DNA from: Liolophura sinensis | Taxonomy: Eukaryota > Mollusca > Polyplacophora > Chitonida > Chitonidae | Reading direction: 5' to 3' | Assembly: GCF_032854445.1 (NCBI RefSeq) | Contig: NC_088302.1 | Span: 3,400,023-3,464,022 of the forward strand | Length of the DNA: 64,000 nucleotides | In this document: positions 27,001-42,000 of the stretch, piece after piece | How positions within the stretch are numbered: the stretch's first letter is position 1 | Layout of the letters: each line of letters starts with the position of its first letter | Position numbers and translations under genes: made by a program | Notes under the pieces: model-generated | Seen by the model: the letters and a program-made list of their open reading frames with translations, nothing else | Told to the model about the DNA's origin: nothing | The model's database searches: none

Positions 27001-30000
27001 AAATGAGCAGATGACTCCTTAGACCCAGAACTTTCAGCCTCCCCTCATACATGGAGACACTGCCACCACCAACTGCCAAACATCAGACTCCGGAGGGATG
27101 AGATGCATAGTGGCGGAGCTAATATTATCCTGACAGATGAAGGCTTTACACATTTTTGAACTTTAGCCAGTTTTATTGTGTGAAAACTACTTCAACCATT
27201 TTACAATGTTATGATTAATTTCTGAACTTTGATGACTTTTGCAGTGTTGTGTTGCTGCCATATTTTTACATGCAGGTGTCACATTTGTTTTCTGTGAGAT
27301 CAGGTTGTCGGTAATGTGGTAACACCAGTCATATCCAGTATAAGGGGACTGGGTGGAGTGTCATGTCTGGTGTCTTCAGCATGATACTTCAGTGGCGACT
27401 GCACTGAGGTGGCATGGACTTGCCCAAGAAGACACAATATATGTATATGCACCTAATGACTCCTTGTTGTCAAACTGAAAATGCAAGTAATACATTAGGA
27501 TATACAGTCTGGACGTCTGTCTGTCTGTCTGTCTATCTGTCTCTGTGTGTAATCATTACCTTAAAACATTTCCTTCTACAGCTGTAATTGGATTTCTTGA
27601 AATATGCATGACCCGCAGAGACCATGTGGGGATGTGCCTGTGCTGTATGGGTTGCACAGTATCATTTATTTCCATTGTATTATTGCCCTTTAATGGCTTC
27701 CTCTCTGGTCGTACCTGGGAAAGTCTGCCAGCAACCGGCCTCCCACCATAATTCTGGCCCTCGTCGTATAAGGGATATATTCTTAAGTACAGTGTAAAAC
27801 ACCAATTTAATAAATAAAATAAATATTAGCCTTTAAACATAGAATAAGGACTTAAGGATATTGAATGCATGATAATGTTGTAGGCTGGTCTCTCGGTGTT
27901 GACGTATAGTGTATATGTCCATCATTCCCTGGTTTTCCATTTCTCTTCATACACGTAAACCATATCTGCATGCTGAGTATTCTGACATTAGTTGACATGC
28001 CTCATCATGCTGAGTGGGCATGAGCCTATAATACTGAAGGCAAGAAAGCCGCCCACTCGAGCCATTATACTGATATGGGTCTACCAGTCTTTCCTCTATC
28101 CCCTTAATGCTCAACACCAAGCAAGGAAACTACAACTTCCTCTTTTAAGGTCTCAGATGTGACCCCACCCAGGATTGACACTGGATCTGCCACCCCGAAG
28201 GGGACACTCTACCAACTGAGCCTTGGAGGCAGGGGTTGGAGAGCTTACAAAGTAGCAAACAACCTGCCCACTTTGTATTGAACCATTTATATTTGTGTCA
28301 TAATGCCATAGATCTCCAAATTGTTTCGCCTCCTTTCTGTGATTGTTTGGTATGAAAACACATTTTTATCTTCAAAACCTTAGAGAAGCAGGACACGACC
28401 TATGAATATAACAACTCCTGAATGGTGTCATTGAGAAATGACATATCAGTATAGAACTGCATACCAGTATAGAACACATGTATCTTCATAACTACCAATG
28501 CTGGATTTATCTGTGGGTCTTCTGTACCTGATATGTGGTCAGCACAGGAGCTTTGGCATACTTTCTCAAGTCAGATCTTTTATTCGATCTCTTTTGGAAT
28601 CTGGTTGAAAATAATATTTGTGACCATAGCCAATTGGATCAGGTCAAGCTGTAGGTTATTAGTTGTGCTGTTTTAGTCATAAATCAGATACAATTTTTGA
28701 ACATGAGATATACTTTGAACTTAATTAAACCTAAAGACTTGAGCTTTACTGGTGTTTGAGTGGTTAGCGTGCCAGCACAGTGAAAAAACTCAAACATGTC
28801 TCACCAATGCGGCCACTGTGAATTCGATTCCAGCACATGCTGGTTTCCTCTCCAGTCATACACGTACGTGGGATGGTCAGATAGCAACCTGCGTATGGGT
28901 TTCTGCCTGACTTCCTCCCACCATTAATGTTGGCTGCCATCATATAAGTGAGATATTGAAGTGTTTAGACCAACGTAGCATATTTTATGTTGTAGGAGCC
29001 CACCACATCCATTCATCACAATATTCACCAATCGGCCTGAAGAGTCATGGCCGCTTCTTCAACAGGAAGTCTATGTAATCTGCTGCCATGCCAGCAAAAG
29101 GTAAAGAATCCGTTCTTATATCACTGTTTAATATTTAAAATTGGAAAGAATTTATCATTCTGTATTTTCATAGTGTCAGAAAATCATGGAAAATTTTCTG
29201 TTAGAATGTTGCTGGCTCAAATTGTGAACTCCTTCAGAGTTTTCTATTATGTATACCTCAGTTCTAAGTTGTAAACTGATGCTCATTTAGAAGTCAGTTT
29301 AGCAGGGTTTAAGTTGTCCTCATTGAGTAATTCACATGTGGTCATGTCCCATACTAAGTGATAAAGCTATATTGAATATCTCTGTTCAATAACACTGCCA
29401 ATAATACTGTCATTGTAAGGTCAGTCCATATACGCATCAGGTGCTTTGACCAACTTTCACAAAAGTTTTTTTGTTTTTTGCTCTTTTCAGGGTGAGCGTG
29501 TCAATCATAAGATATGTTTCTAAAATTAAAACTTTCCACAATTTCACAACACGTTTGGTGATATTTTTTCACAAATCTGCATTGGGCATCTGTGTTGCTG
29601 AGCTCTTTAAACGGTCATTTGGAAAGAATAGTTGAAGACATTCTACAGTTTACATACTTGTACCCATAGTAATGATGACCTACGTGTAAGTGTACAGCTA
29701 TCCACTTGTGAGCACGACATGTAACTAAGCCTTTGTTGCTATTTTAAAGTGTTTCTTTAAATAAATGAAGTGATGCTCCTTCTCTGTTTATATGTTTGTG
29801 ATGTATCGTTTGGCTTAAAAGTCTTCTGTGTTTTTATTAATATTCTAGATCAGAAGAGCATATTGTGTCCATGTTGGCACCCTTCCTCAAGTTTGTCCTC
29901 CTGCATCCACAACCATCTCAACAGTTATTTCCCCTGAGACAAGTCCTCCAGAAAGTGCTGCTTCTAGTTTGCAGAAAAGGAAGCCATCGAATCAGAGAGC

Positions 30001-33000
30001 AGCTTATCTCCTTTTTGGCCAACAACATTGCAGTTCTACAGGTTGATTGTACACAAAAAGCCACATATTTCCTTCAGGATGTTCTGTTGCATTTCTTTTT
30101 TGTTTGTTTTTTTTTTTCAACTTTTTTTTTTGTTTTGTCATAATTACCCTAGATGTTATGCCTTTAATTTGAGAGAATAATTCATTTCTGTGACAGGGGC
30201 AATGGCTGATGAAAATTGAAATGGTTAATCCATTCAATTAGAATATTGCTTTTAGTATTCCCGATAGACAGGCTAGAATAAGCGAGAATAAAGAGGAATA
30301 TTGCAGAATGAAAACAAATTGCCTCAAGCAAAGATGTTTGTGTGCTATAGGTTGCCTGCAGTAAGATGGCATAACTTATATACCACTCGTGGACACAATT
30401 AAAGTAGTTTCTCTTTTCTTCGTTTTTGCATTCAATGCCAGATTTTTAGTTTGACAAATTGCAGTGCATTTGAGCCTAACATTAGTGACAAAAAGATAAT
30501 TATTTTTTGAAAACTGAATAAATCTTTTACAATATTTAGTTGTTTACTAAATTCTTTTTGACAGATAGATACCCTTGAGACCTTTTCAAATGCCAGTGAT
30601 TTTGTGATGGCTTTAACCGACATTGGCCTGGAAGACTCGGCTGTTTGTGGACATGAGTGTCTTGACAAGCTGATTAGAGGTCTTATGGGACTTGTAAGTT
30701 TCTCTGTCAGCAGGTCAGGCTGGCCAGGGCTGAGGATTACTGACATCATACATCAGACGGCGCGACACTGTCCCCAGGTACGTCACGGTAGCCATGCCCA
30801 TCAACAAATCTGGGCATCTGATCCACTCAGAAAGTCAGCTGGCTAATCAGAGTTAATATCTTCAGAGTACCACAGTAATGCTGGGTGAAGGTGTGATGCA
30901 CATGAAGCTTTATATAGTAAGCTGTGTCTCATGCTAAAAGTTAACCTGTGACCATTGACCATCAAGCGCTCAATCATGCTAATCTAGCTCTTACTGGATC
31001 AGCAGGAGGTGAATTAAGACCAGAGGGTTTGTCAGGTACTGACTGAGTTGTGGTAACTAATTCACCAAGGCTCTGACACACTTTTCTAAAGCTCTGAACT
31101 TGAGAGACAAAGAAGAAATCATGTAATATTTCCTTTCATTATCCAGTCAAATAAAACTATACAAATTTGGTTAATTTTATAAATGCTTTTTTGGGCATTT
31201 GTTTTCTTTTAACTCGAACAGATTGATGACAAAGGTGATAAATGCACTTTGTTTGCTTATTGAATGCTACATCTTTGCAGTGTACACCTGAAAGCCAAAT
31301 TAGCTTGAGGAAGTATTCTTCTGATATATATATTGTCTGTTTTTATAATTCAAATTGTTTTCGAAAGTTTTTGGTTTTCCCCTGAAACAATTATGTGTGG
31401 TTGACAATTAAATGAGAAAATTAAAGTATGCTTTGGTGGCTAAATAGTCAGCATTTTGTGTGAGGGTATATGGTTACCATTTAGGATCGGTGACCAGGTC
31501 AGCATTTTGTGTGAGGGTATATGGTTACCATTTAGGGTCAGTGACCAGGTCAGCATTTTGTGTGAGGGTATATGGTTAACATTTAGGGTCAATGACTGGG
31601 TTAGCATTTTGTGTGAGGGTATATGGTTAACATTTAGGGTCAGTGACCAGGTCAGCGTCTTGCCATGTATACCTCTTTGTCACATTGTAAACTTTGGCTG
31701 ATTTATTACACATCTGTATGTACTGAAGAAGTACTGGCCATATACTACGCTGTTCACTGCAGGTTACATGTAAGATCATGGTGTATAATGTAATGTGACA
31801 TGGGTAGTAAATGATTAGCAGTCAGTCTAGGGCTAGTGAAAAGAAACATATCTGTATGGATTTTGATGGCATTACATTGTGTTCATGATTTACATCATAG
31901 TACATGTAAGTCCTGTGTACAGATTTAATATTTTGAATGATTTCCAATTTGAATATGTTGACATGTTTTCATGAGTTCTAATTGGTTCTTACGTTGGTAG
32001 GTGATAGCCAATGACGACCTCCTGGTATCTGTGACATCAGTGTTGCTGAATGCCCCCATGGACTTGCTCTTCAATCTTCTCTCTGTCGGTAAGACATTGC
32101 TACATAAGTGAGCATGCCATTGTACAGTTTAACTTCACAAGACAGAATGTACATCATATGGTCTTGTTAAGAAGTCGATCTGGTTTGTGGCAAAACAGTT
32201 TTTCTTGTTGCCAGTATAGATAAGTATGATGTAGCTTGTAGAGAGTGAAAGAGGATTTTGCTGAGGAATGAAAACCTTGCAGGTCGGCACATATGGGATG
32301 GTAAGCGTAAGTTGTTTGCAAATCACTAAGATCAGAGCTTTAATTTACAATCATCATCCTCTTGCATGGAGGGATTGCCAGTCAAGATAGTCGTCAATTA
32401 CTGTCAGAAATTACAATCAGATCGATCCTGTTGTAAATACTTACAGTCGTCACAAAATTAAGGTCAAGTACAAATACACGTATTTGCCTTGGATAGATTG
32501 TTAGTAATGTTGGACTCCATTGCAGAGATGTGCAATTTGACTGTCTCAAAAGAATCACAAGTTATGCACATGTTGTTAGCACCTGAATCATTATGATTAT
32601 GAAGGCAAGAAAAAGTTTTTGACTGGTACATTGCCCATGTACACAGACCACCATCATGTATGAGTCAGATTTGGTGTACGATTGAGATTGTAACTCCGAA
32701 AGTTTACAATAGCCTTCCTTTTGGCAGGAAGCCTAGTTTATTTCTACAATCGTAAACTCAATCGAAGTGTTTACAATCTATTGTAGCTACAATCTGTGTG
32801 TGTATTTGGGGGCCCAGCTGATTATAGTCAACCCTTGAGCTTAATCTAGAATGTTGATGCCTAGACCAGCTCATCCTAACGAGACCCCCCCCCCCCCCCA
32901 CATGTAATGCACATTGGCTCAGTAATCATTGTATTTGATGTGAGTATATTCGATGCTAATTGCAAATCTTTGATCGAATTAATCCAACAAATAAATCTGA

Positions 33001-36000
33001 GGTATTAAAATTTTAATTTTGTCTCAAGTTGTCACATCTGAAGGCAAGGCTTGGATCTTTAGTGAACCTTGGAAAGGATGCAAATGGCCCCCTGGGTTAG
33101 TGCCTGAAAAATCAGAACAGTTATGGCATACCTTGTTTTTGTGTTGCTACAATTGATTATTATATGTCAATAAGTATCTATACACAGAAATGTTGTGAAT
33201 TTTAATATACACAAACGTGGTTGTATCCATGAAATTTGTCTGTGTTTTTGGATATTTAGGAATGTTTTTGTGGGAATATATGGACTGATTGAATTATACC
33301 ATAACAGCCGATGTAGTTATATCACTACAAGAACCACACAAAGAATTTCACGAGTTTCAGTTTGTTTTCCTGTTTATAGGTTATAATATTGTCAAACAGT
33401 TCATGTGTACTAAAAATCCACTGTCAGCACAATCATTTGATTGGCATAACTGTAGTCATAGCCATGCATGTTTGATTGGTACACACGACTCACAGAAATG
33501 TGACAACATATTAGATGTAGCTCAGAAAATATGAAGAATGAGAAGTGTGCAGGTAACAGAAAAACATCTCAGTGTTTTGTCTTTGTGCATAGACAGGCTT
33601 ACATGGAAATGCCTCCAGTCTTGTTTTGACAAACTCAGTGTGTTTTTAACACAGCCTTTTCACGATTTTGTCACCCCAGAAACTGATAACTTTGTCTGAT
33701 GTTTCAGATAATCGCACATAATATAATAAAACTTTAATCCCCATGTGTTTTGTTGCTCAGTTTTCAGTGAAAGATATAAATCTTGTTAAATGGAAATTAT
33801 TTTTGTACTGTCATTTGAATAGTGGGTAATAAGAACTACACATGCCACCAGGTTAGTCTTTCATGTGGTGTTAATTTGCTGCCAGAACAATTGTTCTTGC
33901 TTCAGATTGGTCCCATTGGATAATAAAAACGTGGAAGAGTACATTTGATTTCAGATAAATTGGGACCAGTTTGCTTGTGTATTTATACTTAACCATGTTG
34001 AATTTCATGATATTTATACATGACCATGTTGAGTTTCATGGTATTTAAATGTGACCATGTTGAGTTTCATGGTGTTTATATGTGACCTTGTTGGTGAGTT
34101 TCATGGTATTTATACGTGACCATGATAGTGAGTTTCATGGTGTGTATACATGACCATGATGGTGAGTTTCATGGTGTTTATACGTGACCATGATAGTGAG
34201 TTTCATGGTGGTTATATATGACCATGATGATGAGTTTCTTGGTGTTTATACGTGACCATGATAGTGAGTTTCATGGTGTTTATATGTGACCATGATAGTG
34301 AGTTTCATGGTGTTTATACGTGACCATGTTGAGTTTCATGGTGTTCATATGTGACCATGTTGAGTTTCATGGTGTTTATATGTGACCTTGTTTAGTTTCA
34401 TGGTATTTATATGTGATCATGTTGAGTTTCATGGTGTGTATACATGACCATAATAGTGAGTTTCATGGTGTGTATACATGACCATGATGTTGAGTTGTGT
34501 GTGATCATGATGTTATTGAGTTTCATGGTATTTATACGTGACCATGATAGTGAGTTTCATGGTGTTTATACGTGACCATGATAGTGAGTTTCATGGTATT
34601 TAGATGTGACCATGATGGTGAGTTGCATGGTGTTTATATGTGACCTTGTTGAGTTTCATGGTATTTATATGTGATCATGTTGAGTTTCATGGTGTTTATG
34701 TGTGACCTTGTTGAGTTTCGTGGTATTTATATGTGATCATGTTGAGTTTCATGGTGTTTATATGTGACCTTGTTGAGTTTCGTGGTATTTATATGTGATC
34801 ATGTTGAGTTTCATGGTATTTAGATGTGACCATGATGGTGAGTTTCATGGTGTTTATATGTGACCTTGTTGAGTTTCGTGGTATTTATATGTGATCATGT
34901 TGAGTTTCATGGTGTTCAGATGTGACCATGTTGAGTTTCATGGTGTTTAGATGTGACCATGTTGAGTTTCATGGTGTTTAGATGTGACCATGTTGAGTTT
35001 CATGACTGAATTATGACAGCAGTTGCCCTTATAATGACATCAGACTATTAACTTTCCCTCAAGCGAATTACAGTATGTAGTTCAATCAGTCATACTGCAA
35101 ACCTTTAACCTTATCAACCACTAAAGGACTTTTTTCCATGGAATTCAAGCATACAATTATCAAAATGAAGCTAAAACTGTTCTTTTGGGCCACTAAAGAT
35201 GTAAGCTTCATAAAAGTACAAATTAGTTCTCTATACCCCATACATCACGCAAAATGTTTCAAAATATAAGTTGCTGAGACGATTGAAAAGGCTGAAGAAT
35301 TAGGGTAAATAGGTTCTCCATTTTGTTTTTATTAAGCTGTCTTGTGAATTGAAAATCATAAATAGCTGTTAATTATTATGTGGTAATGACGTCAACATCA
35401 CAGCTGGTATGTACATGTTTAGCATCTGTGAGTTTGTCCCAAGTTTTTGGTTCTTCTGCTGTTCCTTTTTTATGGGAGGAGCCTCAGGATTGCCTTCATG
35501 TGGTTGGCTATTCAACTTGTAACACACTTTGATGCTCAGGTAGTATTAGTCTTATCTCATAAGGCTGTTACTATGGTTAAAATTATCAAGGGTAAATAGC
35601 ACCAAATTAAGGCTTTCTTTGCAAAGGCCCTTTGTCTGCACATCGAAGAAATGGCTTGGACTATCTGTCTCCTTTAGTAACCAAGCCGAACGTCTAGGGA
35701 ATCTCCTCTAATTTAAATACCTGTTGAAATGGAAGTCTTATTAATTTGCAGAATTAAAATCGGTTGCTCCTTGGGGAAACATTTTTTTTTCTGAAGCCCA
35801 TGTGGATGGTTAGACTAATTTAACTTTTTACAGGCGATAATCTATAACATTGTGCATATACTGAAGCTGTACAGCTGGTAAATGAAGGAGGCCTCAGCAA
35901 GATTTGTCAGGCTATCAGGTGAATAAGTGCAATTTTACATTTTATTGCGCAGTAATAAAGAGCTGATAAAGGATATTTGAGACTGAATCGTGAGAAAGAG

Positions 36001-39000
36001 CCAAGATTAGATATGCGCTCGAACAGCAGTTTAAATTGGTCAATAGAACATTTCCACATGGCTTCATTTGTTCCGGATTTCTAAACTGTACAGTAAATCC
36101 CACTGCCTAAAACCCGGCTCACTGTCACATGTTCAGTAATGTCCTTCCTGGCAGATTATACATGCTTGGTGGTGGATGGTTTAAATGTACATGTATCCAT
36201 GGTTATATGATAATTGGATTAGAATGTATGATATATCCGTACACGTGACATGGGGCATATTTATCGTTGTTTAATATGCAAAACTGACAAAATTTACATG
36301 TGTGACCTAATTAATAACATTATATGATACATGATTATTAATACTATTAAAATGTTATTAACATCATGTAGACAGATTTCATGTCCAGATATTTACTCCA
36401 TCAGTCAAGAAAGATTTAATTAACAACTAAATTTGGCTTGTGTGGAAGTAGCTGTTTCATAATCCCTCAATTGTATTTTAGAAATGTTGGCGGTAGCTTA
36501 GGGCCAGGGCGTGGAGGAGGGAGGGGTGGGTGACATTCTCTACATGAGCAGACTGCTGAAGAGTTTCAATTTCTCTTTCAAGAGTTTTCATATCTGCATG
36601 ATGTCTCCATTTTTGACAAGGTGTCCCGGCTGATCGTTAGGCTATGTACATGTATCTAATAAGCCCCTAACCTGTGACGTCACAGGCCTGAATCAAACTT
36701 TCATGTCACAAGGCTACCTGTGGTATAACCATGACAAGCCCGTCACAACGAGGTTGTACACATTACAGGCACCTGTATTTAGCGTCTAAATGTCATAAGT
36801 GGCCACTGTCTGCCAGGACCGAACGATTTTCCGTGTTAAACGACCTGTAATATGCGGACACCTGTCCAAGGTGGCCAGTATATATTGTAACATATTCCAA
36901 TATCAACCTGCCCTACACGGCCAGCGGCCACTATATATTGTAACAAAGTCCAATATCAACCTGCCCTACGCAGCCAGCGGCCACTATATATTGTAACAAA
37001 GTCCAATATCAACTGGCCCTGCGCGGCCAGCGGCCACTATATATTGTAACAAAGTCCAATATCAACCTGCCCTACGCAGCCAGCAGCCACTGTATATTGT
37101 AACAAAGTCCAATATCAACCGGCCCTGCGCGGCCAGCGGCCACTATATATTGTAACAAAGTCCAATATCAACCTGCCCTACACGGCCAGCAGCCACTGTA
37201 TCTTGTAACAAAGTCCAGGATCAACCTGCCCTACGCGGCCAGCAGCCACTGTATATTGTAACAAAGTCCAGGATCAACCTGCCCTACGCAGCCAGCAGCC
37301 ACTGTATATTGTAACAAAGTCCAATATCAACCTGCCCTACGCAGCCAGCAGCCACTGTATATTGTAACAAAGTCCAGGATCAACCTGCCCTACGCAGCCA
37401 GCAGCCACTGTATATTCTAACAAAGTCCAGTATCAACCTGCCCTACGAGACCGGTGGCTGCTATATATTGTAACATCATCCAGTATCAACCTGCCCTGCG
37501 CGGGCAGCGGCCATTATATATTGTAACAAATTCCAGTATCAACCTGCCCTACGAGACCGGTGGCTGCTATATATTGTAACATCATCCAGTATCAACCTGC
37601 CCTACGCGGGCAGCGGCCATTATATATTGTAACAAATTCCAATATCAACCTGCCCTACGAGGCCAAGATTTGCAAAAGTAATGATGATCGGAGATTCAAA
37701 AATTTCAAACTGGCGGGCGCAAACTTCGGTAGCTTTGATAGTAATTGAAAATTTGCAGTGTAACCAGCATTTTTGTCTTGACCAGTGAAGTTTGTGGTTT
37801 ACTGCTCAAAAGCAGTAAAGCCTCTTTGCTTGATGCCCAGCTGTCATAACACCCACTGGCAGGAAAGGGGATCAGTCCTATGTAGTGGCTATCTGAAGTG
37901 TGAAAGCAATAAAGTCCAAGTGGGGAAAACAGGACATAATCTGACCGCCTGTGGTTCCATCCCAGAATTGTTTGTTTGACAAAGTATCTGGCTTGTCTGG
38001 CCATTATCTTTGTAGGGACCTGGAGTTGTGTCTTCCTTTTGGTTTGCCAAAATGTGACCTCTCACAAACACCTTTTGAACCTCCCTGATCCACACAAAAG
38101 TATGTTGTTGTTGTTTCATCGGCAATGGCAAACCAAATAAATTTTCATACGGCTCAGTGATCTAGCTGCGATTCATAGTTCTATGGTTTATTGGAATATC
38201 CAAACTGGCGCAGAACTGTATAGACCATGAAAATATTGGTGGGAAAAGTGCTCACACAGTCGCTGACTTAAAACTCGGGTTGTGAGCGCTTGTTTATGTA
38301 CACTTTGTGTGAAGACCATTACGTCTTTAGGCTTATAACCTTCACTACTTAATTTTTTGAGATATGATATTAGGATAATGTTATATATCTACTAAATACA
38401 TGTAGGCATAAACATTGACCATATCTGAAATGAATAACAATAAAACAGAAACGTGTTGGCTCAGTCTTTTACCCAGCCTGCTCTAAGCGGCCACTTTTTT
38501 AGTCTCCTTCACTGGCCAGATACAACAGGTTCGAGTGTAGTTTGGTTCCAAGGTTGTATGGTTTATCCCATAAAGCTGGCAGAAGTTGTACATACACATG
38601 TATATGTAGAAGTTTGTTAGGCTTTTTGTGGTTTACTGCTCAAAAGCTACCCCCACAGAATGGGCAGAGGTTGTACACCAATGTTTGTTTGGTTCCTGGC
38701 AAGACTGTGTGGTTTACCTCATAAAACTGTTCATATGTGAGTTTGTTAGGCTATTGTCAAGGTTCTGTAAAGTTGGCATAGATTGTACACATATAAGGTT
38801 GTTGGGTTATTGGCAAGGTTCTGTAAAGTTGGCATAGGTTGTACACATATATGGTTGTTAGGGTTATTGGCAAGGTTCTGTAAAGTTGGCATAGGTTGTA
38901 CACATATATGGTTGTTAGGTTATTGGCAAGGTTCTGTAAAGTTGGCATAGGTTGTACACATATAAGGTTGTTAGGTTATTGGCAAAGTTCTGTAAAGTTG

Positions 39001-42000
39001 GCATAGGTTGTACACATATATGGTTGTTAGGTTATTGGCAAGGTTCTGTAAAGTTGGCATAGATTGTACACATGTAAGGTTAGGTTATTGTCAAGGTTCT
39101 GTAAAGTTGGCATAGGTTGTACACATATAAGGTTGTTAGGTTATTGGCAAGGTTCTGTAAAGTTGGCATAGGTTGTACACATATATGGTTGTTAGGTTAT
39201 TGGCAAGGTTCTGTAAAGTTGGCATAGGTTGTACACATATATGGTTGTTAGGTTGTTGGCAAGGTTCTGTAAAGTTGGCATAGGTTGTACACATATATGG
39301 TTGTTAGGTTATTGGCAAGGTTCTGTAAAGTTGGCATAGGTTGTACACATATATGGTTGTTAGGTTATTGTCAAGGTTCTGTAAAGTTGGCATAGATTGT
39401 ACACATGTAAGGTTAGGTTATTGTCAAGGTTCTGTAAAGTTGGCATGGATTGTACACATGTAAGGTTAGGTTATTGTCAAGGTTCTGTAAAGTTGGCAAA
39501 GGTTGTACACATATAAGGTTGTTAGGTTATTGTCAAGGTTCTGTAAAGTTGGCATGGATTGTACACATGTAAGGTTAGGTTATTGTCAAGGTTCTGTAAA
39601 GTTGGCATAGGTTGTACACATATAAGGTTGTTAGGTTATTGTCAAGGTTCTGTAAAGTTGGCAAAGGTTGTACACATATAAGGTTGTTAGGTTATTGTCA
39701 AGGTTCTGTAAAGTTGGCATGGATTGTACACATGTAAGGTTAGGTTATTGTCAAGGTTCTGTAAAGTTGGCATAGGTTGTACACATATAAGGTTGTTAGG
39801 TTATTGTCAAGGTTCTGTAAAGTTGGCATAGGTTGTACACATATAAGGTTGTTAGGTTATTGTCAAGGTTCTGTAAAGTTGGCATAGATTGTACACATAT
39901 AAGGTAGTTAGGTTATTGGCAAGGCTCTGTCAAGCTGGCATAGGTGGTACACATATAAGGTTGTTAGGTTATTGGAAAGGTTCTTTAGGTTTCCATTATG
40001 CAATTCTTTTTGTTTCCGCTATGCACCCCTTTAGGTTTCCTCTATGCACTCCTTTAGGTTTCCTCTATGCACTCCTTTAGGTTTCCTCTAGGCACTCCTT
40101 TATGTTCCCTCCAGGCATTTGTTCAGGTTTACTCTATGCACTCATTTATGTTTCCTCTATGCACTTCTTTAGGTTTCCTCCAAGCACTCCTTTAGGTTTC
40201 TTCCAAGCACTCTGAAGGTTTCCACTTTTTGTCAATTGCTGTGCTATTAATACAATAAAATACATGCCAGCCAGTTTATATATGAGTCTGATATGCTGCA
40301 GAGTCAACAAGTTGTGCAGTTTGTATGGGCAGGTGTATTTATGCCTGATGTTTTTTGTCTTGATTGGTTCCAGTGAAGATTGCCCTGCTGACCCCAGAGG
40401 CTCTGTGTCCAGTTGTAATTGGAATGACCATCATGCCTGTGGTTCAGGTTCTAGCCCTACCATCACCAATCATAATGGAGAAAGATTTGAGGAGATGCCA
40501 GCATGTAGCCGCAGACATCATAAACTTGATACAAACTGGATTGTGCATCTCCAAGAACACACAGGTGGGTCCATTAGTCAGTCTTTACATGCACCTGAAA
40601 ATTTCAATTCAAAACGAGTACATTTAGGCGCAGATGTAGATGCACCATGAACTCTATGTCTCCTGATGGTATGACCTCGTTTGGGTTTCCAGTTATTCAT
40701 GTTATTAGGCGCAGATGTAGATGCACCATGAACTCTATGTCTCCTGATGGTATGGCCTCGTTTGGGTTTCCAGTTATTCATGTTATTAGGCGCAGATGTA
40801 GATGCACCATGAACTCTATGTCTCCTGATGGTATGGCCTCGTTTGGGTTTCCAGTTACTGATGTTATTAGGCGCAGATGTAGATGCACCATGAACTCTAT
40901 GTCTCCTGATGGTATGACCTCGTTTGGGTTTCCAGTTATTCATGTTATTAGGCGCAGATGTAGATGCACCATGAACTCTATGTCTCCTGATGGTATGGCC
41001 TCGTTTGGGTTTCCAGTTATTCATGTTATTAGGACAGTCTGTTGGAGCTAGTGCATGTGTACTGATGAATGTGTTTTGATATATTTTCTGAATCAGTTTA
41101 GCCCTCAGAGCTTCTGGCATCCTTTCCTGGGATGATGATTGTGATAATAATTAGAACTGCAGTTGTCTTCTATTAGAATCTTGTGGAAAGGAAACCATTT
41201 GGCAAAATAGGGTTTTGCTTGTTTTTATCACTATAAATACAATTTTTTTTGAGCTGTATAAGTATTCCAAACAGGGAAGAAGTGTCAGAACAGTTTGTCA
41301 TCTGTTGTTTTCATTAAAACATTTAATGCATTTTAAATTGTTATGCTTGTCATTCCATTCTGGTTACTGATGTGCCTCTAAACTGTTTCTTCATTTCATC
41401 TTCTGAATGAAAAACACATCCAAAGTATAACAAAAAAATGTTTGTACAGTGTTTTCTATTTCTTTTATAGGATAGTTCAGCAAAACTGGAGCCACCGAGC
41501 TGTCACTATCTTGTCACCAGTGATCTTTTTTTACACTCGTATATTTCCAATCAAGCCAAAGTATTTTCAACCAGCAGCAGGACAACTGTGAATTGGCTGA
41601 TAAGCCTAAAGAAATCATTGGCCGACATGGACAGTATACCACGACCATTGACCAATCTATTGGTAGCATTGTTAGTGACCTCAGAGAAGGCAGATGTCAC
41701 GACCTTGACATTGGAGATCATTGCAGACATTGCCAAGAAAGATCAGTCTCAGGTATAATACTAGTAGATAAATATTTTTGAAACAATGACATTGTTTTGA
41801 GGTCTTGAATTAAATTTTAAACCATTTATGGACACGTTTTAAGATATTTCTAGTATGCTAAATTTACCTCCTCTTCACTGCCAATTCTGGTTGAATATCT
41901 TTCAGGCTCCAAGCTTTCTGTCGGTGTTGTTGTATGAGCTAGGTAGACATGATTCACCAGAGAGACGATTGTCCATCCTGAACACTATACCCTCTGTGGC

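Larger units (their letters stand above)
25963..27047 (-). mobile_element. Mariner-family DNA transposon, near complete but dead
   Basis: About 1085 bp with imperfect terminal inverted repeats (25963-25989 against 27021-27047; GGAGACTGAAAGCCCTCGGC against GGAGGCTGAAAGTTCTGGGT). TA flanks both ends, as expected from mariner target-site duplication. The interior carries a minus-strand transposase pseudogene. It sits in the 25.7 kb FOCAD intron. Confidence 0.85.
27050..28995. other. Intron sequence with three SINE copies
   Basis: The end of the large FOCAD intron, dense in SINE-related fragments (listed) and one GTCT microsatellite; no gene. Confidence 0.65.
29101..32000. other. Three FOCAD introns around exons 29849 and 30565
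   Basis: The intron parts are AT-rich and unique apart from the 51 bp repeat at 31447. A poly-T stretch lies at 30108-30132. No RNA gene recognised. Confidence 0.7.
32089..40373. other. 8.3 kb FOCAD intron
   Basis: Four tandem arrays (34.0, 36.9, 38.7 and 40.0 kb) with unique stretches between them. 35330-35880 and 36000-36100 look like ordinary non-coding sequence with mixed composition; no feature recognised there. Confidence 0.7.

Noticed and set aside
40578-41120. Minus-strand 180-codon and plus-strand 134-codon repetitive open frames
   Set aside because: Both strands are open over the same 81 bp units, a simple consequence of a 27-codon unit; no homology or initiation context.
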